A stretch of DNA of 64,000 nucleotides from Bifidobacteriaceae bacterium UBA2724 (GTDB lineage: Bacteria > Actinomycetota > Actinomycetes > Actinomycetales > Bifidobacteriaceae): assembly GCA_002353815.1 (NCBI GenBank), contig DEKK01000016.1, positions 108,335 through 172,334 on the forward strand. The letters are read 5' to 3'. The notes under the pieces were generated by a model. It was not told where the DNA came from and ran no database searches. It saw only the letters and a list, made by a program, of their open reading frames with translations. Position numbers and translations under genes: made by a program. Shown piece after piece: positions 54,510 to 62,143 of the stretch (the stretch's first letter is position 1; the number at the start of each line of letters is the position of its first letter).

Positions 54510-55376
54510 TCACTCCCTTTCGACCGGAAGCCGGTTTCTGTTGGTTTCGATCAGCGCTTTCTCGGCGGCGTCGCGCATCGATGCCGCCCTCTCGATGCGC
54601 GACGCCGCCGCGGCGATGCCCCTCATGCTCAATTGGTGCAGGCGTTCCTCTTCTTGTTTGCACATCCGCGTGAAATATGCCACGCCTTCCGCCCGCCCGA
54701 GGCTTCGCCCGCTGCGGCATAGCTCCAGCAGGCACAGGTGCGGCGACAGGCCATTGATGTGCATGATTCGCCCGATTGCTGTATCGCGCTGCGCGACGTC
54801 GTATCCGAACGCGTTGTCATCGAGGCAGGCGAGGTCGCACGCGGTGCGCAACGGCGTGGTGACGGGCATGCGGTGCACGACCACGATGTCGGTTTTCCGC
54901 ACTATGCGGTTGTGTACGCGCAAGGAGCGGCGGCAGGGCTCTTTGCGGTAGTGCGACGTGGTGATGATGTCGAGTTCGTCAGGGAATTCGCCGCCGATCC
55001 AAATCCACACGGCGAGCCACAGGCACGCCTGCACGCCTTGCGGAACCAGCTGCCGCACCACGCGTGCGCGGTCGGGTGGTCGCTGCGACGCGGGCAGGAT
55101 CCAGTTGGATTGCTCGTCCACGCGGTGCGCGATGTCGAGGGATCCCAGCAGCCGGGCAGACATGGGTCCCGGGAGTTCGGGCATGCCGAACACCTCGGCT
55201 ACGTGATGCGACAGCGTGGAATTCGGGGCGTTCGAAAGGGCCGGGCGCGTGGGGCGCACGGTGCTGATGCGCGGTGGGCGAGTGCTGCCGTGGGGCGATG
55301 CCGATGGGCGGGAGGCGCTGTATCGCGTCCTCTGCGGAGAGATTGCGATGGTGTCTGGTGTGTGTGAAGTATCCAT
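54510..55376 (-). CDS. AbiEi-like (type IV antitoxin family) protein
   Basis: 288 residues. The core (about 60-215) resembles AbiEi/DUF559-type proteins common in Actinobacteria: HHVAEVFGMPELPGP, LDIITTSHYRK, RVHNRIVRKTDIVVVHRMPV, TTPLRTACDLACLD. A Ser/Pro/Arg-rich N-terminus and an Arg/Glu-rich helical C-terminus flank it. AbiEi represses an AbiEii toxin in type IV systems, but here the next gene is the LRV protein, not a nucleotidyltransferase. Start MDTSHT is the first ATG without strong features; TACGGT 6 bases upstream may serve a leaderless transcript. Confidence 0.7.
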   Translation of the reverse strand: MDTSHTPDTIAISPQRTRYSASRPSASPHGSTRPPRISTVRPTRPALSNAPNSTLSHHVAEVFGMPELPGPMSARLLGSLDIAHRVDEQSNWILPASQRPPDRARVVRQLVPQGVQACLWLAVWIWIGGEFPDELDIITTSHYRKEPCRRSLRVHNRIVRKTDIVVVHRMPVTTPLRTACDLACLDDNAFGYDVAQRDTAIGRIMHINGLSPHLCLLELCRSGRSLGRAEGVAYFTRMCKQEEERLHQLSMRGIAAAASRIERAASMRDAAEKALIETNRNRLPVERE

Positions 55377-55872
55377 GACACCACCGTAGGGGGTGTGGCG
55401 ATTGCGCGTTTGCCGGGCGCAGAAAATTGTGGAGAAGTGGATGGCGTCTCGTCGGTGTGGACAACTCGCCGCAGTTATGCACATGCGGTTTTCGCACCTG
55501 TCGTGGCCTCGCGGAGGTCGACGGGAGGCGGGAAGTTGTCAGAAGAAAGCGGCATTTTTAGACCGTGCCAGTTACGACCTAAGCGCCCGGCTGGTTGGAG
55601 GGGGCTGGCTGGGTGGAGTGAAAAATGAATGGTGGAATCCGTGCTTCGCGCCTGTGGCGGGTGGCCGGGCTCCTGGCCGTCGTCGCCGTTCGCAGGCGCG
55701 GACATCGCTGGCCGTTCTGCCCGGGCCGTATGGCCACGGCCCGGGCGGCCCAGGGCCGGTGCAACCGGCCGTGAAGGCGCGTAATCCTACTCCTTCGCAA
55801 GGGTGGGGCCGCGTGGGGAATCTGACCCGTGCGGCCCCGCGTCTTGTCTGCGCTCGCGTCGATAATCCAACT
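55377..55872. other. 496-bp gap before metG: two DnaA-type boxes, GC-rich hairpins
   Basis: Contains TGTGGACAA (55456-55464) and TTATGCACA (55475-55483), both fitting DnaA-box consensus, and two GC-rich stems: GCCCGGGCCG/CGGCCCGGGC near 55718-55745 and GGGGCCGC/GCGGCCCC near 55805-55838. The second ends just before the metG promoter, so it is not part of the metG message and may end an unseen small RNA. No gene seen. Confidence 0.55.
55861..55866 (+). promoter_or_regulatory. -10 box for leaderless metG
   Basis: GATAAT ends 6 bases before the ATG at 55873; no ribosome site is present. Confidence 0.55.
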
Positions 55873-57753
55873 ATGACTAACGTTCTGGTTTCCGTCGCTT
55901 GGCCGTATGCAAACGGCCCCCGTCATATCGGTCATGTCGCAGGTTTCGGCGTGCCGTCCGATGTCTATGCTCGCTACGCCCGCATGAAGGGCGACAACGT
56001 GCTCATGGTGTCTGGCACTGACGAGCACGGCACCCCGATCCTCGTGCAGGCCGAGGCCGAAGGCGTGTCGCCACAAGAGCTCGCCGACCGCTACAACGCG
56101 GTCATCGCCAAGGACCTGTGCGACCTGGGTCTGAGCTACGACCTCTTCACGCGCACCACCACGGGCAATCATGAACACATCGTGCAAGAGATGTTCAAGC
56201 AGTGCCTTGCCAACGGCTACATCTACAAGGGCACCCAGCAGGTCGCCATCTCTCCGAGCACCGGCCGCACCCTGCCTGATCGCTACATCGAGGGCACCTG
56301 CCCCATCTGCGGCGCCGATGGAGCCCGCGGCGACCAGTGCGACAACTGCGGCAACGAGCTCGACCCGATCGACCTGATCAACCCGGTGTCGAAGATCAAC
56401 GGCGAGACCCCGATTTTCAAAGAGACGGAGCATTTCTTCCTCGACCTGCCGGCGCTGGCCGAGGCGAACCTCGCGTGGCTCAACACCCGCGAAGGCTGGC
56501 GCACGAACGTCATCAACTTCTCGAAGGGCCTGTTCGCCGAGGTGAAGCCGCGTGCCATCACGCGCGACATTGACTGGGGCATCCCGGTGCCCGTCAAGGA
56601 CTGGATCGACAACCCCAACAAGAAGCTCTACGTGTGGTTCGACGCCGTGATCGGCTACCTGAGCGCATCCGTCGAATGGGCGCGCCGCAAGGGCGACCCG
56701 GACGCATGGCGCACGTGGTGGAACGACCCGAGCGCCCTCGGCTACTACTTCATGGGCAAAGACAACATCACGTTCCATTCGCAGATCTGGCCGTCCGAGC
56801 TGCTCGCCTACAACGGCGAAGGCAACAAGGGCGGCGAGCCCGGGGAGCTGGGCCATCTCAACCTGCCCACCCAGGTGGTCGCCAGCGAGTTCATGACCAT
56901 GGAAGGCAAGAAGTTCAGCTCGTCGCGCGGCATCGTTATCTACGTCAAAGACATCCTGGCGCGCTATCCCGTGGACGCCGTGCGCTATTACATCTCGATC
57001 GCCGGCCCCGAGAACTCCGACGCCGACTTCACGTGGGCCGAGTTCGTGCGCCACAACAACGAGGAGCTCGTGGCAAGCTGGGGCAACCTCGTCAACCGCG
57101 TGGCCGTGCTGCTCAACAAGAACTTCGGCGAAATCCCCGCCACCAAGCCTGAGGCTTTCACCGACACCGACCATGCGCTGCTGGATGAAACACTGCACGC
57201 CTTCGACACCGTCGACGGCCTCATCGGCGAGCACCACCAGAAGGCCGCCCTCACCGAGGCCATGCGCATCGTGCAGGAGGTCAACAAGTACATCTCGGCC
57301 GAGGAGCCTTGGAAGATCAAGGACGACCCCGACCGCCTGGCGGCCGTGCTGTTCACGTGCGCGCAGGCCGTGATGGACGCCAACGTGCTGCTTGCGCCGT
57401 TCCTGCCACATTCCGCGCAGAAGGTGTGGGAGACGCTGGGCGGCACCGGCACCTTCTCGCCGCTTCCGCACATCGAGCATGTCAAGGACCTCGACAAGCC
57501 GGGCTTCGAATATCCCATCATCACCGGCGACTACAAGCTGGGCGTGAACGTGCATCCGTGGGCGCGCGAGGAGCTCAAGCCCGGTACGCCGATCGCCAAG
57601 CCGACGCCGATCTTCCAGAAGATCCCACCGGAGGCCGTGCAGGAGGAGCTTGACCGCTTCGAGACCGACCTCAAGGCCCGCCGCGAGAAGGAAGCGGCCC
57701 GCCTCGCCGCCGAAAAGGCGAAGCTCGCCAAGTCCGAGGACGCGGCCAAGTGA
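55873..57753 (+). CDS. metG: Methionyl-tRNA synthetase
   Basis: 626-residue class I synthetase charging tRNA-Met. HIGH motif at 18-21 ([11 protein letters not shown]), zinc knuckle with Cys143, Cys146, Cys156 and Cys159 ([18 protein letters not shown]), and the KMSKS-equivalent GKKFSSSRG at about 347-351. An anticodon-binding helical domain follows, then a Lys/Glu/Ala-rich coil at the C-terminus instead of the EMAP-like dimer domain. Start MTNVLV is 6 bases behind GATAAT. The frame is open for 160 more codons upstream, but those read as structured GC-rich DNA, not protein. Confidence 0.96.
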   Translation: MTNVLVSVAWPYANGPRHIGHVAGFGVPSDVYARYARMKGDNVLMVSGTDEHGTPILVQAEAEGVSPQELADRYNAVIAKDLCDLGLSYDLFTRTTTGNHEHIVQEMFKQCLANGYIYKGTQQVAISPSTGRTLPDRYIEGTCPICGADGARGDQCDNCGNELDPIDLINPVSKINGETPIFKETEHFFLDLPALAEANLAWLNTREGWRTNVINFSKGLFAEVKPRAITRDIDWGIPVPVKDWIDNPNKKLYVWFDAVIGYLSASVEWARRKGDPDAWRTWWNDPSALGYYFMGKDNITFHSQIWPSELLAYNGEGNKGGEPGELGHLNLPTQVVASEFMTMEGKKFSSSRGIVIYVKDILARYPVDAVRYYISIAGPENSDADFTWAEFVRHNNEELVASWGNLVNRVAVLLNKNFGEIPATKPEAFTDTDHALLDETLHAFDTVDGLIGEHHQKAALTEAMRIVQEVNKYISAEEPWKIKDDPDRLAAVLFTCAQAVMDANVLLAPFLPHSAQKVWETLGGTGTFSPLPHIEHVKDLDKPGFEYPIITGDYKLGVNVHPWAREELKPGTPIAKPTPIFQKIPPEAVQEELDRFETDLKARREKEAARLAAEKAKLAKSEDAAK

Positions 57754-57841
57754 CCGCATGACGCCGGACAGGTCGGCCGGCCCATCGGCCCATCGAGTGA
57801 GGATCCATCGAATAGGAGCCGGATGGGCGGCTGACATCGCA

Positions 57842-57873
57842 AAGGCCCCGCAGCGCATGTGCTGCGGGGCCTT
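57842..57873. terminator. Bidirectional terminator, metG/GGDEF-EAL
   Basis: Perfect 13-bp arms AAGGCCCCGCAGC (57842-57854) and GCTGCGGGGCCTT (57861-57873) between the convergent genes. A 13-bp tandem (CTGTCTGTTGGGG, 57877-57902, 2.5 copies) follows. Confidence 0.85.
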
Positions 57874-57976
57874 GTGCTGTCTGTTGGGGCTGTCTGTTGG
57901 GGCTGTCTGCCGGCGGTTACCTGGCTATCGGTGATTATCTGTCGGCAGATACCCGCCGTCGCTACCGCTGCCAGCG

Positions 57977-60454
57977 CTAGTTGCGGTCGGCGCCCTCGTC
58001 CCCGCGATCGGAGTCCGTGCCGCGATCTGCGGACTCGACGTATTCGAGATTCGCCGAAAGGCCAGTCGTCGCGAGCCTCATGCGCAGCTCGGATTCGGTC
58101 ATCGCCGTGGCCAGCGCGTCGCCCATCACCTTCGTGCAGCCGAGCTTGCGGATCTGAGCAATCTGCTCGGGTGCCGAGACGCCGCAGAAGACCAGATCGA
58201 AATCGTGGCGGTGGGCGGATTTCGCGATATCCGCCACGATCATATGGGTGCGGGAGTCAGAGATGTCTTGGATCACCGAGGGGTCGAGCAGCATCGAATC
58301 CGCGGGGATCGTGGAAAACGCTGAGATCTCGGAGAACGACGTGCCCGCCTCCGATACGCTGACGGCGACGTTCGGCAGCGCGGCGAGGGCCTCGAAATCC
58401 TCTTCGGAATCGGCGAACTCCGGTGCGCGCTGGATGGCGTCACGGCCGAACTGCAGGTGGAACATGATACCGGGGTTCTGCTTGGTGACGTTCTCCATAT
58501 ATTCGTAGAACGCGGAATCGCCGAGCTCGCCGCCGGTCAGCGTGATGCCCAGCGCGTGCAGGTCGGGCGTGATGGATTGCATCTGTGTCAGGGAGCGCAC
58601 GCCCTTCTCGACGATTGTGGTCGTGAGCTGGGTGCCCATCGACAGGCGCACCGCTTCGTTCCGGATGAAGTCCTGCGGCAACGCGGCGCCGTCGTTGTTC
58701 TGGACGTGCGGAATCGCCCCGACACCGATGATGCTGTCGGTGGCGATGTCGATGACCGGTTGGTATCGCAGCGTGAACGAATGGTCGCTGATCGACGTCC
58801 GCAATACCTCGGAAGGCAAAACGGCGAGACCCGCGTCGTCAGACGGCGTCATCGTGGCGTCGTGGATCTCGGCATCGCCGTGTTCGATGATGAGGTTGAG
58901 TTGCGAGAAATCGTTAGGCTTCAGGATGGACTTGGTCACAAGCGTTGATAGCGATACGACGACCTGCTCGGCGTGGATCGGCATGGATGTCGCGTCCCTG
59001 AGTTTGCGTGCGAGAACGGTCAGGCGTGAATCATCTGACTCGTCTTGCAGCATGACCACGAAGCTGTCTCCGCCAGCGCGGGCAAGGGTGGCATCCTCGG
59101 GCATGGCATTTCGGATCCTTGACGCTGTCATGCGTAGCACCATGTTGCCGACGCGCCTGCCGAAGTGTTCGTTGACCTGGCGGAAACGCTCAATCTCGAT
59201 GTAGATGATGGCGACGGTGTTCGTGCTGTTCTCCGTCTGCAGCGTCTTGAGATACGAGACGAGCGAGGCGTACGTGGACGCGCCGGTGAGCGGATCGGTG
59301 TCGCCTTGGTTGCGCAGCACCGTGACCTCGCGGTTGGCGCGCAGTTCCTCGGACAGGATCGCCGAGGCGGATGCCAGCACTTCTTCGTCGGCGGTCAGGA
59401 ACGGGCGGTTGAGCATGCTGCGTTCGAAAACGATGACGCGCTGCTTGCGCGGGCTGCCGACGGGGTTCGACGCGCGGTAGGAATGGAACGCTCTGTTCGG
59501 CAGGTGGTTGGGTTCGCAGACGAGGCAGTGCACGTTCGGCAGCGTTTCGTCGAGCATTGAGGCGATGGCTTCCTCCGGGTTGGCGTGGGGCAGCGGCAGG
59601 GCGTCGGTGATGGCTGTGATGGAGTGCAGCGAATTGCGATATCTCATGAGACGGCGCCACTGGTAGAAGCTCATGAGGCCCAGGGCGTAGATGTCGAGCA
59701 GCGCGATGAACAGCATGTGCACGTCGAGGATCTGGCTGACGTCGACGGAGAATTCGAAGATGGCCGGTAGCCAGATGGCGAGCACCGTGGCGGCGAAATC
59801 GGCGATGTCGAGTCCGAGAATCCTCGGGATGGAAAACTCCTCCAGCGAACCGAGCGCCGGGATGCCTGCTATGGGGAAGATGACAAGGTCGCAGACGAAC
59901 CGCACGATGACGATGGTCACGGTGATGATGATGAGAGGCGCAAGCCACGACGTCATCAGGTATGTGAAAACGAGGTCCGAGGGCGCCGTGCCTTCGAGCA
60001 GGATGCGCAGGCTTGCCGGGGCGGATCCGAGGACTGCATTGATCACGGGGATGATGGCGATCGCACCGCATGTGTGGATTGCGCCGATGAGGAGGCTGCG
60101 CGACGCCCACGAGCTGCACAGCACCGCCACGATGACGAGCGGCAGGAACAATCCGTCGAAGGTGCCCGTGATGAACAGCATGATGGTGAGCAGCGGGATG
60201 ACGGTGTGTCGGCATGCGAGCGGGTTGCTTGAGACCTCCGTCGAATACGCCAGGCAGATGATGAAAGACAGCACCGACGTGATCATGGTGTGGGGGTGGG
60301 AGGTGAGGAATGCGATTGCCGGCACCCAATAGTGGACTGCCAGGGCGGCGAGCGCTATCCAGCATGCGATGCCAAGCAGCCGCAGGCGCGTGGTGCGGCG
60401 TTCGATTCGCTGCGCGGGCGATGGTGCTGTGTGTGGCGTGGTTTGTGTGTCCAT
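57977..60454 (-). CDS. Membrane GGDEF-EAL protein with degenerate active sites
   Basis: 825 residues. About eight N-terminal helices (to about 280), a GAF-like stretch (about 290-385), a GGDEF domain (about 390-535) and an EAL domain (about 555-795). Both catalytic signatures are broken: GGDEF reads GGDSF (461-465), the inhibitory RxxD before it is missing, EAL reads GAI (579-581, in GVGAIPH), and the DDFG of the EAL lobe reads SEAG. So it should neither make nor cleave c-di-GMP; it may bind it or act as a scaffold. AAGGAG precedes the ATG. It is followed upstream by GH18 and a GT2 synthase. Convergent with metG. Confidence 0.92.
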   Translation of the reverse strand: MDTQTTPHTAPSPAQRIERRTTRLRLLGIACWIALAALAVHYWVPAIAFLTSHPHTMITSVLSFIICLAYSTEVSSNPLACRHTVIPLLTIMLFITGTFDGLFLPLVIVAVLCSSWASRSLLIGAIHTCGAIAIIPVINAVLGSAPASLRILLEGTAPSDLVFTYLMTSWLAPLIIITVTIVIVRFVCDLVIFPIAGIPALGSLEEFSIPRILGLDIADFAATVLAIWLPAIFEFSVDVSQILDVHMLFIALLDIYALGLMSFYQWRRLMRYRNSLHSITAITDALPLPHANPEEAIASMLDETLPNVHCLVCEPNHLPNRAFHSYRASNPVGSPRKQRVIVFERSMLNRPFLTADEEVLASASAILSEELRANREVTVLRNQGDTDPLTGASTYASLVSYLKTLQTENSTNTVAIIYIEIERFRQVNEHFGRRVGNMVLRMTASRIRNAMPEDATLARAGGDSFVVMLQDESDDSRLTVLARKLRDATSMPIHAEQVVVSLSTLVTKSILKPNDFSQLNLIIEHGDAEIHDATMTPSDDAGLAVLPSEVLRTSISDHSFTLRYQPVIDIATDSIIGVGAIPHVQNNDGAALPQDFIRNEAVRLSMGTQLTTTIVEKGVRSLTQMQSITPDLHALGITLTGGELGDSAFYEYMENVTKQNPGIMFHLQFGRDAIQRAPEFADSEEDFEALAALPNVAVSVSEAGTSFSEISAFSTIPADSMLLDPSVIQDISDSRTHMIVADIAKSAHRHDFDLVFCGVSAPEQIAQIRKLGCTKVMGDALATAMTESELRMRLATTGLSANLEYVESADRGTDSDRGDEGADRN

Positions 60455-60558
60455 ATGTGCTCCTTGGGGGAATGGTCACAGAAAATGGTTGCGAATGCGC
60501 GGGGTGCTGTGCGCGGTGCAAATAGGTCGGACGCGCCGCGCACAGCGGCGTGTGGGCG

Positions 60559-61854
60559 TCAGTGCGTCGGTCCGATGAGTCGCCATGGGGACCCTGTGCC
60601 TTCGGACGTGCTGTCGGGCTTGACGCCGGAGTTGTCGGCGAGGGCCTCGTAGATCTGGTTGTTCCAGACGACCTTGTCGCCTTTGGCGTAGTGCGTGTTG
60701 TCGTCCCACTCGGGGTAGGAGCTTCCGTTGGATTCCCATGTCGTGTTCATATCGACGAGGGTGCCCGGGGTGCCGCGGAAGCTGGAGCCCAGGATCATGG
60801 CGAATTCGCCTGTCGTCTGCTTCATGCCGCTGCACGAGGTCTGGGTGGACGTGACGGATGCGTTTTCGCCGCATTGCTGGTCGCGGTTGAGCGACCACAT
60901 GTTCACGCGCCCCAGGTTGGCCTGCAGGGCGAAGGTGTTGATCTGCTGGGCGTCGTCCAGTGTGAAGACCTCGCCGTCGGTGTCGTTCTGGCCGATGAGC
61001 ACGGTGACGCCCATCATCTCCCAGATCTGCGTGTCGTTGAACAGCTTGCCGCGCGCGTAGAGCATCGCACGGTACTGGGAGTGCGTGGCGTTCAGCGCAT
61101 CCTTTATCAGCGTGGCCTGGTCGGTCGTGGTGGACGGGACGTTGAAATCCATCGCCATGACGTTGAGCGAGGCGAGGTTCACTCCGGCGTCGAGGAACGA
61201 TTCGACGGTTTCGCGGCCCAGGTCGGTCAGCCCGTCCCTGCCGACCGGGAGCGTGAGCCCCACGGTGAGGGTGCCGCCGGATTCCTCGGCCTCGCGCTGC
61301 AGCTGCGCCACGGCCTGTGCGCGTCGGGCACTGACTTCACTGGAGGCGTTGAGGTTGCCTTCCTCGATGTCGAAGTCAATCGAGGTGACGTGGTATCGCG
61401 AAATGACGGAATCATAGGCCTGCTTCAGCTCCTGTTCCGTGGGGCAGGAGCTCGCGAGCTCCGAGCCGTCCTGTCCGCCGAAGCTGATCGTGACGGTGCG
61501 CCCGGAGCGGGACGTGCGGGCGATGCGGCTGTCCATGTCGAGCTGCGACGCCGCCTCGTCCATGGTGTAATACCCGCCCCAGCTCGGTGTGCACCCGGCT
61601 GCGGAAGCCGTAACGAAGCCCAGCACGACGTTCTTGTAGACGTCGCCCACGTCGGATTCGAAGGTGTAGCTGGGCGTGGACGTGACGTCGGCGTATCCGC
61701 CGAACCACGGCGCGGGAAGTTCTTTCGACGAGAACCTCGTGGCCGTGAGCCATCCCCATACGGCCGTTGCGACGATGGCCACGACGACGAGGAAGGCAAC
61801 GAACCGCGCGACGGAGAAACGGCGTCCCGGAAACAACGGTTTTCTGTGTTTCAA
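60559..61854 (-). CDS. Exported GH18-type hydrolase with CBM5/12 module
   Basis: 431 residues from a TTG start with GGAAGGG 7 bases upstream. Basic N-terminus, one membrane helix (FVAFLVVVAIVATAVWGW) acting as signal-anchor, then a GH18 barrel with catalytic SIDFDIEEG (Asp160, Asp162, Glu164; DxDxE), SFGGQDG, LNVMAMDFN and NMWSLNRDQ. The C-terminus is a CBM5/12-like domain (YPEWDDNTHYAKGDKVVW, NNQIYEALADN, PWRLIGP). Substrate may be chitin-like or the polymer made by the neighbouring synthase. The frame upstream of the TTG is open but lacks family signal. Confidence 0.87.
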   Translation of the reverse strand: MKHRKPLFPGRRFSVARFVAFLVVVAIVATAVWGWLTATRFSSKELPAPWFGGYADVTSTPSYTFESDVGDVYKNVVLGFVTASAAGCTPSWGGYYTMDEAASQLDMDSRIARTSRSGRTVTISFGGQDGSELASSCPTEQELKQAYDSVISRYHVTSIDFDIEEGNLNASSEVSARRAQAVAQLQREAEESGGTLTVGLTLPVGRDGLTDLGRETVESFLDAGVNLASLNVMAMDFNVPSTTTDQATLIKDALNATHSQYRAMLYARGKLFNDTQIWEMMGVTVLIGQNDTDGEVFTLDDAQQINTFALQANLGRVNMWSLNRDQQCGENASVTSTQTSCSGMKQTTGEFAMILGSSFRGTPGTLVDMNTTWESNGSSYPEWDDNTHYAKGDKVVWNNQIYEALADNSGVKPDSTSEGTGSPWRLIGPTH

Positions 61855-62027
61855 GCAGCCCTTCCTTCCATGGTGTCCGTGTAATACCGTTATATTGCCA
61901 TTGGACTTGTACGTATGTCGTATGTTTTTGCCGGTGTGCCGATCAGTGGGATCGGCGCCCCCGAAGTGCCGATTGGCGTGAGGAACGCGACGCTTTGATG
62001 CTGAAAGCCAAACGTTCGTTGTAATGA

Positions 62028-62055
62028 ACAAGATGCATCCGACAAGATGCATCCG
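62028..62055. repeat. Perfect 14-bp tandem duplication before the GT2 gene
   Basis: ACAAGATGCATCCG twice in a row (62028-62041, 62042-62055), each centred on palindromic ATGCAT, in an AT-rich divergent region (61865-62085). It may be a direct-repeat operator for the hydrolase and the synthase. Confidence 0.85.
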
Positions 62056-62143
62056 GCACATATTGTACATAGTGCTTTGTATGAAGGCAGTGCGACAATC
62101 GGCGTCGGACAATGGCTGGGGCCGATGGATGTGAGGTGCAGGG

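Noticed and set aside
55640..55850. SRP RNA, tmRNA or RNase P RNA in the metG leader
   Set aside because: Stems exist, but none of the conserved loops of these RNAs (such as the GGAAG tetraloop region of SRP RNA) were found.
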